DNA of 64,000 nt from Sabellastarte sp. h YS-2021 (GCA_964017235.1 OZ024931.1:140494033-140558032), one strand, 5' to 3'. Positions 37,076 to 49,249 are shown, counted from the stretch's first letter. Program-made: numbers and translations. The notes: generated by a model from the sequence alone, not told the origin.

Positions 37076-39190
37076 TCAAAAATGACCCCTGGAGCCTCTG
37101 AAGTTCAATTTCCCCCTACCTGAGGAAAACGATTGGTTACTGTTTTGTGACGAGTTGCCCCCATAGGGGCGTTTCCTGTAGGAGCCTCTTTTCTTGTTGT
37201 GGGGGCCACGAAAGGGCTTATTTTGATAGGGTCCAAAACCCTGAGAGTCTTTAGAGGTGCCTTTTTTGAGGAGGAAGTCTTCCCCCTCCTTCACAAGTTG
37301 AGACTTGAACAAGGAGGAATTCAAAAGGGCAAGTTCTTGGCGTCTCGTTTCCCCTAAATGTGGTTGTAAAAGGGTCATTTCGGCTTCGCACCTAAGCAAG
37401 CCAGTGTTACCCATAGAATATAGTTCCCTCTGGAGTATATTGGCCAAGGATTTCCCGAGGCATGTGAGAGCTCTGTGCTGAATAAGAACAGTCTTATTCC
37501 ATAAGTCTAAATACTCACAGGCTTGCTCATATCCACGTTTTGCTGCTTTCTCAGGATTGGCACCTTTCTGGATCTGAGACTTAACCCTCTTAAAGGTTGA
37601 CTTCAGGCTATTTTGGCACTTCTCAAGAGTTGCATTGTAAAAAGATGAAGTCTTGGCAAAGGCAGCAGTAAAGTTGAGAGTGGATATGTTTTGCCTAGCT
37701 TGATGTTCCAATTCCTGAAGAATTGGTAAGGGAACCTTGCCCATAGGGGCCCCAGGGGGTTTGGGAGTAATTCAGATTTTCGCAAAATCTGTATTAAACT
37801 CTTGTATTTTCTCCTCATAACAGGGCTGTCCCACCTTGTACCACTTTGCAGTGGAAGGAGGAGGTTGGATGTATTTACCCTCAGGTAAATTAGCGGCCTG
37901 AAAATCATAGCATAGAGGAAGGACCTCTAGGTCTGAGCTCTTGACGGCCTTTTTCATCAACCAGACCCATAACTGAAGTTGAGGACATAAGCATAGACTC
38001 CCTGGGGTCAGGGAGAGAAAGAATGCGCCTGAAGGTGTCCACCTCTTCAGCGTATTGGGAGGGAACGTCAGAGCTACTTCCCTATAATACGGAAGGGGGG
38101 GGGGGGGGGGGGTTCTGGATCATGTTGAGGTTGGTCTTGGTCAGAGAGAGCCCCAGAGGGGTTTGAAGACCTGTCTGGTTGCAGAGGACTGATCCTTCTC
38201 TGAGGAAGATGACACATGTCTGGACCTGACCTTATGTCTACTCTTGTCAGCATGTTTTTTGGGGTTTAGAAGATGACATCCGAGGTTCATCGGATTCATC
38301 ATAGTTTTGATCCCAGGCAGACCTCAGTTCAACCGCATGCCTTTTGTGAGAGTGTGAGTGTTTTTAGGTCTATCCCAGGCCTTCTTAGTAGGCTCCTCGG
38401 ATGCATTAGAATTCTGATCCGATTCATAATGAAGGTCAGAACTGAGACGTGGAGGAAGTGTTAGACCATAGTCCCCTTCCTCAACATGTGAGTAGTTCTA
38501 GGTCTCAGAGGGGGTAGGTCCAGATTTACAGCACTAGTGGAGGGTCCAGGCTTAGAAGCTGAAGCCGAGGTCTGATCCACCTCTGCCTGTTTTTTAATTG
38601 TTAATTCGTCTCAAAGAGACTGGAAAGCTTCTAACATAGATGCCTGGAAAGAACCCATTTGTTGCTGTAAATGGATGTTCAGTGTGTTACCCAGGGATTT
38701 TTCTAAATTTGAGTAGGCAGTACCTGATGGTGGGTGGGACAGTTTTGGATGGTGTTTTGATGGACAATGAACTGAAGGGTAGGGGCTGAGGACGTGGGGG
38801 TGAGGTAAATAAGTTATCTACAGCACTCTCAAGGTCTGCATGGGAACCAGTAAATGAATCCACATCATCCCCTAGATCTAGTTCATCGTCTTTTGAATTA
38901 GCAGTGTCCCTTTTTTGCTTCTTAATATAGCGTTTTCTTTGTGAAATTTTCAACATTTGTTCTTCTGTAAAAGAAGTCCATATATCACTTGGATTTTCAA
39001 AAGTGACACAGGGGTCACCCTTGCCAGATTCCCTACAGGTAGGGCAATAATTATGTGTGTCAAATGCGAAGCAAAAGTGACGACACTTACTAGATCTAGG
39101 TTTATCTTTGTTCGTTTGGTGAGCAGATATCTTGAAACGCAATAAAAAGACGTAGATGAAAGCCAGAACCGAGGAAAACTCATAACACAC
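37076..39190 (-). pseudogene. E3 Gag-like, frameshifted
   Basis: The N-terminal piece (39190-38687) has the Cys/His cluster (CRHFCFAFDTHNYCPTCRES, then GKGDPC) in the same layout as other gags here, and a basic RKRYIKKQKRD stretch. The C-terminal piece (37744-37076) has an alpha-helical domain (LEHQARQNISTLNF, CEYLDLWNKTVLIQHRALTC) and a basic Gly/Arg/Asn-rich tail. The middle (38680-37960) is broken in all frames and includes a G run at 38096-38112. Little residue identity with E-A Gag outside the N-terminus. Confidence 0.8.
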
Positions 39191-39357
39191 GAAAATAATA
39201 AAATATACTTATCATGTCAAAACGGAAATTTTACAGAATAATCTATGATATATAATACATGAAATGACCAAAAATCAACATCCAACAATACGTATGTGCT
39301 AAGAAATAGATGAAAATATCTGTGTAAACGACAGATGATACAAATCACGCGGCCAAG

Positions 39358-39515
39358 GAGAAAGTAGGAAGAAATCGCGTAGTGTACCACGAGAGGACAA
39401 CTTGAGGCTACGGCCAACTATAAATGTCTATTTTTCTTAGACGTTGGCCTGATGCCTTGCGGCCATCTGAGAACAGCATTGAGTCCACATGGTAAGCTAT
39501 TGTAGCGCAACAAAA
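39358..39515 (-). repeat. E3 5' terminal inverted repeat
   Basis: AAAGTAGGAAGAAATCGCGT, CTACGGCCAACTATAAATG, TTTTTCTTAGACGTTGGCC, CCACATGGTAAGCTATTG; complement at 24046-24205. Confidence 0.85.
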
Positions 39516-39800
39516 TGCTCTATATTTGATACTTTTCAAGTTACAAGTGATTTAGTGCAAGATTTCATAAATTTTAATGCACTAAAATTTATTTTTAAAA
39601 TTTATAAAAAAACTAGACAAAGGCTGCTCGCTTTATTGCGAGCCAGCAGTGTATCCCCGAACATAGCAAACCTGTAGAAGCAATAACAAAAGAGGTCAAG
39701 GCAGTTTAGGGTTTTAGAAATGTTGTTTCACCTTCAAGGAGGCGTATAAAAAGGATAAAATGTATAGAAATTCCTGGAAAGTTCAAACCTGGAAAAGTTC
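39516..39800 (+). repeat. Satellite flank and TE terminus
   Basis: Satellite sequence resumes (TGCTCTATATTTGATACTTT), then a terminus at 39625-39680 (GCGAGCCAGCAGTGTATCCC, GAACATAGCAAACCTGTAGA) that is the complement of 3490-3545. The remainder is unassigned. Confidence 0.55.
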
Positions 39801-40690
39801 CCACATTTTTTGAAAAATAGGGGCCCAACATCAAATCTGATCACATCAGAAGATTCCTAGGCCAAAATAGATTCCTAGACCACACCAGTAGATTCCCATA
39901 GGTTTGTTTTACATTTCAAACCTCTAGGACCAATAATAAGCGAGTTAGAAGCACTTTTAACTTCGGCTATCCTCGTTTGACCTTGAAGGAGGGGCCCAAG
40001 GCCATATCTGATCTCATCAGAATATTCCTAGCCCATGATTTCCTATAGGTTGGTTTCACATTCAAACCTCTAGGACCAATGATAAGTGAGTTATAAGCAC
40101 TTTAAAGTTTGGCTATCCTCATTTGACCTTGAAGGAGAGGGCCAAGATCAAATCTAACCACATCAGAAGATTCTTAGGCCATGATTTCCTATAGGTTTGT
40201 TTCACATTCCAAACCTCTAGGACCAATAATAAGTGAATTATAAGCACTTTTAAGTTTGGCTATCCTCGTTTGACCTTGAAGGAGGGGCCCAAGGTCAAAT
40301 GTGACCTCATCAGAAGACTCCTGAGCCCATGATTTCCTATAGGTTGGTTTCACATTTCAAACCTCTAGGACCAATAATAAGAGTTAGAAGCACTTTTAAC
40401 TTCGACTATCCTAGTTTGACCTCAAAGGAGGGGCCCAAGGTCAAATCTGAACACATCAGAGGATTCCTAGCCCATGATTTCCTAGAAGTTGATTTCACAT
40501 TGCAAACCTCTAGGACCAATAATAAGAGCTATAAGCACTTTTACATTTGGCTAGCACAGTCGTTTGACCTTGGAGGGGCCCAAGGTCAAATCTGATCACA
40601 TCAAAAGATTTCTAGCCTATGATTTCCTATAGACTGCTTTCACATTTCAAACCTCTAGGACCAATAATAAGCGAGTTATAAACACTTTTG
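39800..40690 (-). repeat. 147-bp tandem array
   Basis: Six to seven reverse-orientation copies of the 147-bp unit (TTTCCTATAGGTTGGTTTCA, CCTCTAGGACCAATAATAAG, TTTGACCTTGAAGGAGGGGC). Some units have small deletions. Confidence 0.85.
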
Positions 40691-42123
40691 CAACAGGTTT
40701 CAAGTTACAATTGATTTACTCAACAGTGAGAACCTCAAAGTAGCTATTACTCGGCTATGCAAGGAGCTACAGGTCTGCAATTTTACTATGTAAAAGCTGA
40801 CCCAAAAGTAGCTGAATAACGTATTTAAACAAAATTCTCTAAATGCAATAGTTTTCAAGTTACAAGTCAAAATTATTGATGTTTTTGACTCCCCAGAGCA
40901 TAATTTTGACTCCTGGGCTTAAAATAGCTATTTCTCGCTTGATTTTGACCCTAGGCCTACAAAACAAGCAATCAGTGCCCGTGAACGGGCTCTGTGTCAG
41001 CTGTGTGTTTTGAGTTTCAGAGTAGAAGTGACAGAAGAAAAGGACACAAAAGTTGTGCCCTGGAAATGGTGTTCAGAAGGAAAGTAAGAAGGTAACTGTT
41101 CAGGTGTAAAAAGTAAGTAAAAAACATATTTAAACAAAATATTGCAAATGCAATAGTTTTATTTTCACTATGTTATAGCTGACCCCAAAATAGGTGAATA
41201 ACATACTGAAACTAAATAACCTAAATGCAATAGTTTTCAAGTTATAAGTGATTTACTCAACAGTGAGAACCTGAAAGTAGCTATTGCTCAGCTATGCCAT
41301 GACATACAGGTCTGCAATTTCATGGTTATAGCTGACCAAAAATTACGTGAATAACATATTTAAACAAAATACTCTAAATGCAATAGTTTCCAAGTTACAA
41401 CCGATTTACTCAATAGTGATAACCTCAAAGTAGCTATTACTCAGCTATGCAATGAGCCACATGTCTGAATTTTTACTATGTTATAGCTGACCCAAAAGTA
41501 GGTGAACAACATATTTAAGCAAAATACTGTAAATGCAATAGTTTTCAAGTTACAACTGATTTACTCAATAGTGAGAACCTGAAAATAGCTATTGCTCAGC
41601 TATGCCATGAGTTATAGGTCTGTAATTTCACTATGTTATAGCTGACCCAAAAGTAGGTGAACAACATATTTTAACAAAATACTCCAAATACAATATTTTT
41701 CAAGTTACAACTGATTTACTCAACAGTCAGTACCTGAAAATAGCTATTGCTCAGTTGTGCCATGAGCTACAGGTCTGTAATTTCACAATGTTATATCTGA
41801 CCCAAAAGTAGCTGAATAACATATGTAAATGCAATAGTTTTCCAATTACAACTGATTTAGTCAACAGTGAGAACTTCAAAGTAGCCATTACTCAACTATG
41901 CAATGAGCCACAGGTCTGGAACTTCACTATGTTATAGCTGACCCCAAAACAGGTGAATAACATATTGAAACAAAATACTCTAAATGCAATAGTTTTCAAG
42001 TTATAAGTGATTTACTCAACAGTGATAACCTAAAAGTAGCTATTACTCAGCTATGCCATGAGCTACAGGTCTGAAATTTTACTATGTTATAGCTGACCCA
42101 AAAGTAGCTGAATAACACATTTA
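40690..42123 (+). repeat. 155-bp satellite array with hairpin module
   Basis: About eight copies. Successive ACTCAACAGT-type words lie at 41256, 41409, 41564, 41719, 41860 and 42015, giving periods of 153-155 with one deleted unit. Interrupted at 40860-41120 by sequence containing the hairpin module (40975-40990). Confidence 0.85.
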
Positions 42124-43174
42124 TGTTACAGTCAATCTATGAAACCAGTCATTACCCGTAATGACTGGCCATTTCAGTCATTTCACGTAATGACTGAAAT
42201 GGCCAGTCATTACGTGTAATAACTAAAATTTTCAGTCATTTCGCGAAATGACTGAAATTTATGGTTCATTTTTACACAGATTTCAGTTAATCTGTGTAAT
42301 TAATTTAGGAGTTGTTTTTCATCAAAACCTTTGTATTTATTATTCAAAACCTATGTACATTGTTCCCCTGCACTGTGAACATTTGTGTGCTAGAGAACTG
42401 TTATGGGTATTAAATAGTAACTATTTCAATCAAATTATTAACTTTGGATTTCTCACAAACTTTCTGAATTTATATTCAGAATTTTCAAACTAAAGCCATA
42501 CTTTTGTAATAGACTCTATTGTCATTTTCAAAAGTATTATTAAAATATTCAATAGTTAGATGTATTTAATTACTTTTTAAATATGCATTCTAAATTCATA
42601 TTTGTGGTTTTCAAAACTAAACTCATATTATGTCATAGAATGTAAAATAACTCTTTATGATCAATGAATAAAAATGAAGTTTATGTCTTGTTTGAAGACT
42701 AATCCTCATTTATCCATCATAATTTATGACACAATTTTGCCTTTTATGTTATTAATTAAAGACTGAATTCTATTGTGGCCGGTTGTTAGGAAGCAGAAAA
42801 CCATGAAGCCTTTGAAGTGAATCTTGTCCACTCTTGTCCTAATTGCAATGAAGGTCTTTTCATCTTATTCTGTTCTTTGGGGCCATGTTACTGTTGTTTG
42901 ACTTCTCCACATAAACAGCCTTGGTATCAAAAGTGGAGTGACCTTTAGTGTTCTAAATTAACAACTGAATCCATTCTTGTAATAGTTAATAAAGCCTGAG
43001 TAGGATCATTTCTGAGCTCTAACTCACACCTGAGTACCATTGTAATTACAAATAACCCTCAAGATACATGATTTATCGCAAGTCCTAGGCGATGTGTTGC
43101 ATTGACTACCAGACAAGTTGTTCCCATTCATAAATCCTCCTCAGCTTTGGGCTGATAGATTAGTTTTTCCCTTC

Positions 43175-43175
<1 letters not shown>

Positions 43176-43208
<33 letters not shown>
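43176..43208 (+). repeat. C33 homopolymer
   Basis: Thirty-three consecutive C residues inside the TIR element, directly before the LINE-like fragment. Confidence 0.95.
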
Positions 43209-43217
43209 ACTTTTCAA

Positions 43218-43600
43218 GTTTCTTCACTGTTACAGAGGATCAAGTTGCCAAAATCATCATGAACTCTCTAAGTAAATCCTGTTCTCTTGGCCCACATTTC
43301 TTGTCCTTGATTATCTGGACATCCTCATCACTTCAATAATCAAATGCCTCACTTGAACAAGGAAAGTGTCCTGAGTTTTTCAAGCAGGCCCATGTTACTC
43401 CAATCCTCAAAAAATCAACCCATCACTTCAATAATCAATGCCTCACTTGAACAAAGTAAGTGTCCTCAGTTTTTCAAACAGGCCCATGTTACTCCAATCC
43501 TCAAAAAATCATCCTTAGACAACTCCTTCCTGACTTCCCAATCAATACTCTTGGTAATCAAAGCTAATTTAAGGCTATTTATCTCAATTCAGCCATTACG
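43218..43600 (+). pseudogene. LINE reverse transcriptase fragment (CR1/L2-like) with internal duplication
   Basis: Translation shows EDQVAKIIMNSLSKSCSLGP, then ITSIINASLEQSKCPQFFKQ and AHVTPILKKSSLDNS. These follow, in order, the conserved start of the RT domain of CR1/L2-type LINEs (SKSC.LDP, then I..I.N.SL..G.FP..FK.A.V.PLLKK). A segment of about 105 bases is duplicated in tandem: TGCCTCACTTGAACAA occurs at about 43343 and 43448, each followed by CAGTTTTTCAA-like and GGCCCATGTTACTCCAATCC words. Frames are broken. Confidence 0.75.
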
Positions 43601-43720
43601 CGTAATGACTGAAAATTTTAGTCATTACACGTAATGACTGGCCATTTCAGTCATTACGCGAAATGACTGAAACTTTCAGTCATTACTCGTAATGACTGGT
43701 TTCACAGATTGACTGTAACA

Positions 43721-43990
43721 TTTATACGAAATTCTCTAAATGCAATAGTTTTCAAGTTACAAGTGATTTTACTCATTTTACTGAAAAGCCCAAAAGTAGC
43801 TATTACTCACTTAGCTATTGAGACAGACACCAAAGTTACTCACCATATTGTAGCTCTGAAAAAAGTAGCTGCATAACATATTTTAACAAAATGCTCTAAA
43901 TGCAACACTTTTCAAGTTTTAAGTGATTTAGTGCATGATTTCATGAATTTTAATGCATTAAAAATTATTAAAAAAAATTATTAAAAAAAA
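43721..43990 (+). repeat. Diverged satellite flank
   Basis: 155-bp family units (TATACGAAATTCTCTAAATG, AGTAGCTATTACTCACTTAG) running into ATTAATTTTTAAAAAAA-type low-complexity sequence. Confidence 0.7.
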
Positions 43991-43994
43991 ATAA

Positions 43995-44480
43995 GACAGA
44001 TCCAGGTCTCGCACTCGCACAATAGAATCTACCTCTGGCCTAGTACATATATGCAAGATATGAGAGAAATCCCTGCAATTGTCACTGAGAAAATTGTGAC
44101 AAAGTGTAAATTTTCACTTTTGGTGGGGGTACCTCCCTTATAATGTCTCTAGCAAACAGACGAACAGACAGATTTGCATGCCTTGAACAATTTTTCATCC
44201 TTGATAGATAACGGATCTTCTTCGGATCAGCTGACATAAAAATTAAGACAGATCCAGGTCTAATACTCACAAGGTAATCTACTAGTGGCATAGTACATAT
44301 ACGCAGAATATAAGAAAAATCCCTGTAATAGTGAATGAGAAAATTGTGATAAAGTGTTGAAATTTTCACACTTTGGGTGGGGGTACCTGATTTGTAAGGG
44401 CTCTGGGGAACAGACGAACGAACAGTTTTAACAATTTTTCATCCTCAATAGTTAAGGTATCTTTTAAACAAAACAGCATG
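43995..44480. repeat. Dispersed repeat, two tandem copies
   Basis: Two copies of a unit of about 230-250 bases, starting GACAGATCCAGGTCT at 43995 and 44247, with GGTGGGGGTACCTCC, CAAACAGACGAACAGACAGA and CAATTTTTCATCCT. A third copy lies at 62060-62300. The end contains TTGTTCACGCGGACGCCGCA in copies two and three. No coding sequence. Confidence 0.7.
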
Positions 44481-44734
44481 TCTCTGGGTCTTGTAGTTTA
44501 GCAAGAGAAGTTGTTCACGCGGACGCCGCAGAGCGAGGACATAATGTCAGCTGATAAGTCGGCGGACATAAAAACCTAGAACAAGGCAGAATATCTGGAC
44601 ATAAAAACCTAGAACAAGTCTAGAACAAGCATTCTGACGCATGCATTTATCTCCCGCCGTATAAATTAGATGTACTAAAGATAGTGGAATATAAATTTTC
44701 TTGTGAGATGGAGGCACATGTAGAAGCGACAACA

Positions 44735-45395
44735 AGTTTAATGTTTGATTGCGATACTTTTAAAGACAAAAGGCATTTACTCACTTTAGTAGCTATTACT
44801 CTGCCATCCAAAGAGCTACAGTTCTGCAACTTTATTATGCAGCAGCTCACCCAAAAGTACGTGAATGACTTATTTAGAAGAAATTACCTACCTATAATAC
44901 TTTTAGAGATAAAAGACATTTACTAATTTTAGCAGCTATTATTCCGCTATCCAAAGAGCTACAGTTCTGCAACCTCACTATGTGGCAGATCACCCAAAAG
45001 TACATGAATGACTTATTTAGAAGAAATTGCCTACCTGTAATACTTTTAGAGATAAAAGACATTTACTCATTTTAGTAGCTATTACTCAGCTATCCAAAGA
45101 GCTACAGTTCTGCAACTTCACTATGTGGTAGATCACCCAAAAGTAGGTGAATGATTTATTTAGAAGAAATTGCCTACCTGTAATACTTTTAGAGATCAAA
45201 GACATTTGCTCATTTTAGTAGCTATTACTCAGTTATCCCCAGAGCTACAGTTCTGCAACTTCACTAAGTGGTAGATCACCCAAAAGTAGGTGAATGACTT
45301 ATTTAATAGAAATTGCCTACCTGTAATAATTTTCGAGATAAAAGACATTTACTCATTTTAGTAGCTATTACTCAGCTATCCAAAGAGTTACAGTT
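44735..45395 (+). repeat. 143-bp satellite array
   Basis: Four to five copies at a period of 142-143 bases (TACTTTTAGAGATAAAAGAC, ATTTACTCATTTTAGTAGCT, ATTACTCAGCTATCCAAAGA, GTGGTAGATCACCCAAAAGT). It shares the core TAGCTATTACTCAGCTAT with the 155-bp family. Broken at TACAGTT by E5. Confidence 0.85.
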
Positions 45396-45785
45396 TTGCA
45401 AATTTAATAAGTAAATTAAATTTTTATAAGTTAATACCCTATCCAATGGACAATTGCTTATCCGGTCGGCGCAGACCGGCCCGCCAAACGCCAGAAAAAG
45501 ACGTCCTGTGTTGCCACTAGCTGGCCAGTCCGTAGTACTGTGCACTCCCCAGATGGCGCCTCGTACTTCCTTCCTGTCTAGACAACCTGACGTCATAGCA
45601 TCTTTTTCGTTGTCTAAACCTATTAGACCCCTAGTAAGCTGATAGCGGGGTCGGTGGGAGGGTCTTGTGTGTCCATTGGATAGGGTATTAACTTATAAAA
45701 ATTTAATTTACTTATTAAATTTGCAATTTTATTGCGTTAATACATCCTATCCAATGGACAATTGCTGAATAACTACCGCTTGGTC
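45396..45785 (-). repeat. E5 3' terminal repeat and ICR
   Basis: Terminal repeat from TTGCAAATTTAATAAG to CATCTTTTTCG. The ICR has the complements of both ends meeting at TTTGCAATTTTATTGCG, near 45722-45728. Confidence 0.88.
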
Positions 45786-45970
45786 GGCGGGTAAGTTACT
45801 AGGGACTTATGTGAACTCACAAGTAATAGCAAATTTTAAACCTACAGTCTAGGCTGACTTCGTCAGAAGACCTATAGGTCCAGGCCTGGGTTGACTTTAA
45901 GGTCAGGAAACCCTGCAAGGCCATGGTCGGTTGCCAGCAGCCGGTTAACTGGGGCTATACCGCCGTCGCT

Positions 45971-45983
45971 CCCCCCCTTTTTT
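45971..45983 (-). promoter_or_regulatory. E5 A6G7 purine tract (sense)
   Basis: C7 T6 on the plus strand next to GCAGACCTGCTCTGAGG, at the same position as in E-A. Confidence 0.55.
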
Positions 45984-46119
45984 GCAGACCTGCTCTGAGG
46001 TAGGGGAAGAGAGGGATGAGTTCAGTCCCAGAATGCAAATAAACCTCCCGAAGGAAGCACGCCACACTTAATTCCTATGTACATGAAGAACTGTTATGCA
46101 CATATACAAATCTCCTCAA

Positions 46120-47400
46120 TCTAAGGGCCACTTGTGGATCTGCTGAGCAGCCACTACCTAGCCCAATTGGTAAAGCTCCGAATCAGCCCAAGCCCTGACC
46201 TTCATATAGAACTGTGTGAAGGTATTGTGACTTCAGTGGAGGGCTGACAAGATTGGATCTAAGGAGACTCCCGACTGGAAGACCTTAGAAGCAGCCAAGG
46301 CCCTGACATCATGGGCTTTAACCTGATGTTAAAAGTGGGACTCCTGGTCAGAGAGCTCATAACATAGGATCACAGTCTGCTTGATCCAAGAGGAGATAGT
46401 GGCAGGTGAGATGTCTTTGTTGAAACCTTTCTTAAAGGAGACAAAAAAAAACACCTCCTTATTCTGCCTGATATCTGAGGTCCTGTCCAAATAGTAGCAC
46501 AATGCTTTGAATGGACAGAGGGACCTGTCAGACTTGAGGGATCTATCCAGAGTCGGGGCCAGGGCTGTTATAACCCCAGGGACCACACTGGACACTCTAT
46601 GGCCAGCTGATTCTAGGATAGAAAGCTGGGTGATGGATACAGGGACACCTTGGACCAATCGGATTGGTGTCCAATATATCAGTTTTGCCAGGCATGAATC
46701 TCACTTTGGCACTTGCCCGACCCAAGGGCCAAGAGGAATACCGTCTTGAAGGTCAAATGCTTCAAGGGGGCCTCCTTGATAGGATCAAATGGGGTCTTAG
46801 CTGGTGCACGGCCAATAAGAAGTTCCAGGAGGGTATGCCACTCCTGCCTTTGGGTCTGTCTCTGAGGAATCTATCCAGGAGACGAGCGAGATTTCCGTCC
46901 TTACTGATGTTGAAGGGTGAATTTCCCAGTTTATCAACAATGGGTGACCTATAACCATCAATGGTGCTGGGCTGTTTGCCAAGCCTGTATCTCACTTCTA
47001 CGCTTGCCCGACCCCAGGGCCAAGAGGAAAACTGCCTTGAAGGTCAAATGCTTCAAGGAGGCCTATAATTGGTTCAAAATGAACCTTGTCAACTGGTGCA
47101 AAAACCAGGGAGAGGTTCCAGGAGGGGGTTCCCCTCCGGCCTTTGGGTCTGTCTCAGTGGAAGCTATCCAGGAGACGAGGGAGATTTTCATCCTTACTAA
47201 CATTGATGGACAAATTTCCCAGACTATCAGCAATGGCTGACCTGTAACCATCAATGGTACTGGGCTGCAACTTCCTGTCCTGAAGCAGGTACCTAAGGAA
47301 GTCGACAACTGACTTTACAGGTGGTGCCCGAAGTCCACCTGATGAAAGATACATCACTTGGTAAAAATGACCCATTTGCCCCATAGACTGATCTGATTGA
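46120..47400 (-). pseudogene. E5 tyrosine recombinase with internal tandem duplication
   Basis: A frameshifted recombinase. The part from SGKCRSEIHAW-equivalent back to the PSTIDGYRS segment is present twice: 46685-46985 and 46985-47280. Each copy has the complement of GCTTCAAG..GGCC, TTCCAGGAGGG, CCTTTGGGTCTGTCTC and ACCATCAATGGT.CTGGGCTG. It also has FVSFKKGFNKDISPATISSW and ELSDQESHF. The downstream catalytic region (46330-46120) is recognisable as DNA but broken. Not functional. Confidence 0.8.
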
Positions 47401-49130
47401 CCCCCCTTTGAGGAGCCTCAATTCTTGCCACTGCCTCAGACAAGTCCTGCTCCTCGATTGCTGAGGCTCTAGGAGCCCTGCATGGAGATTAAGATTTGTC
47501 AGATTTCTGTGAGGGATCTGATTGAATGGCTGTGAACAGGCTGGGAAGATTGGGCAGGTTCAGCGGGATGTGGCTGGACATGGCCACTAGATCCCAAAAC
47601 CAAGGCATGTTGGGCCACCCCGGAGCAATCAGAATGATTCTCTTACATGGGGAGTCTTGTAACTTCACCACTTTGCCCAATATGGCTGATGGTGAGAAGG
47701 TGTATCCTTTTAGATCCTACCATGGCCGACTGAACACATCCACTGCTGTGGCCAGGGGAACCGATACCGGTGACACAAAACAGAGGTGACTTGTTGAACC
47801 TCGTGGCAAATAAGTCTATTTTGGGCCGGTGCCACCTACTGCATAGAGTGGAAGACCTCTGAAAGGAGAAACCACTGTTTGGATGGTCTGGCCTAGCCTG
47901 GACAGCCTGTCTGCTACCACATTAGGCCGGCCTGGAATGTGTCGTGCTTTAGAGTCACTTGTTTCCTGGCACACCAGGTCAAGATTCTCCATAGTAGGGC
48001 ACAAAGTGGGCCCAACCTCATTCCTCCTTCCTTTATGTATGACACTACTGTGGTGTTGTCAGTTGCTACAAGTACTATCTTGTTTGAGCAAAGGTCTTAG
48101 AACTCTTAAAGTCAGAAAAACTGCTTAGAGTTCTAGATAGTTTATATACAACTTGCTTCCCGGAGGGGACCAGGTTGCTCTTGCAAAGTGCTCATCCAAG
48201 TGAGCGCCCCACCCTTCTATTGATGCGTCTGTAAATATTTGCAGAGCATGTTTTATTGGGTGTAATGGTTGGCCTGTAAGTGGATTGTCTTCCTTCAGCC
48301 ACCATTGTAAATGGGGGTGCAGGGACCTGGAGACTTGGATCACCTTTTCCAGTGATTCTGGTACCCTCCAGTTGTTTTTGAGATGCCACTGTATGGGTCT
48401 CATATGAAGTCTGCCTAGATTAACATGCTTTTCTGTAGATGTTAGTAACCTATCAAGGACATGAATTCCCGGACCGGGCAAGCTGGTAGGGATAGCAGTT
48501 TTAACAGTCTCTTGAAGGCTCTGTCACCAGTCCAGCGTCGGTCGGAACCGATCAGACCCGAAGACAAACTGGTAGCCTACAAAATCGAAGTCTTGTTTGG
48601 GCTCCAGCTCTGATTTCTCTAAGTTCATCAGCCAACCCAGTTGCTGACACATTATTTACTAGTTCCTGTGTATGTTGGAGACAAGCCTGGTGGGATCTGG
48701 CTCTCACCAACCAGTCGTCTAGGTACTGGTGGCTTCTTAGATCCTTGTGTATGACCATCAATTTCACCTGCTTGGTATCACGGTGAACTCCAAAGGTGCT
48801 GTGGACAAACCGAATGGTAGGGCCTTGAACTGGTATGGCCGACCTTGGATGTGAAATCTCGGGTATTTCCTGGATTGTTCTTGTATAGGTATATGGACAT
48901 AGGTATCCCTCCTTCAACAGTTGTACTACCTAGGGTCCAGCCCCCAAGGCTTCCTACGTTGCCAGAAAGGGCTTAGTCTGGATCCTATAGGCAGATTGTG
49001 TGCCACATTTGGGACATTTGGTATTCTGACAAACATTTTCTGTCCCTCCGGACACTGGTCCGGTCTGGTGGTAATGATCCAGGTTAACAGTCTCCCTGCT
49101 CTTATTGCGGTCCGGTGGGGCTGACACAAC
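47400..49130 (-). pseudogene. E5 RT / RNase H / MT-like pseudogene
   Basis: Pieces matching E-A: VRIPNVPNVAHNLPIGSRL (about 48970-49030), a large deletion, then TIQEIPEISHPRS in the alternative frame, HQYLDDWLVRARSH (about 48690-48730), LHMRPIQWHLKNNWRVPESL, LQIFTDASIEGWGAHLDE, KLYINYLELK, and WPNMPWFWDLVAMSSHIPLN (about 47570-47620). The Cys motif of the overlapping frame survives partly (CQNTKCPKC). Confidence 0.83.
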
Positions 49131-49249
49131 TTTTCACCTTAATAGACTTGTCGCCCCGGGCCAGAAGCCTGCAAGGTGTAGCATTTACAGAGCAATTGTC
49201 ATTTGTGAGACGTCTGACCCCTGGCCGGACATGATGACAAAATTTATTA

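Larger units (their letters stand above)
24008..39515 (-). mobile_element. E3: decayed DIRS-like element of a third family, split by E2
   Basis: A minus-strand element. Its 3' terminal repeat is 24008-24205 and its 5' terminal repeat 39358-39515; the two are inverted copies (CTACGGCCAACTATAAA, AGTGTACCACGAGAGGAC). The ICR lies at 24261-24360, followed by the E2 insertion (24407-33940) and then E3 YR, RT and gag remnants from 34341 to 39190. Flanking satellite is GACAAAA on the left and TGCTCTATATTTGATAC on the right, matching the uninterrupted array sequence AACAAAATGCTCTAAATGC. No target duplication is visible. Without E2 the element is about 6 kb. Gag and RT differ from the E-A family. Confidence 0.82.
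42124..43720. mobile_element. TIR-bearing element with subterminal palindromes
   Basis: Ends are inverted: TGTTACAGTCAATCTATGAA at 42124 and its complement ending at 43720. Both ends carry several copies of a TCATTACGCGTAATGA-like palindrome over about 120 bases. The uninterrupted satellite elsewhere (near 61785) reads CATATTTATACGAAATTC, so a short duplication of 2-4 bases (TTTA) flanks the element. There is no transposase frame, so this is a non-autonomous DNA transposon or a decayed one. It holds a LINE fragment. Confidence 0.8.

Noticed and set aside
42150-42260. CRISPR-like array of palindromic repeats
   Set aside because: Repeats have no constant spacers, occur symmetrically at both ends of a TIR element, and the sequence is animal.
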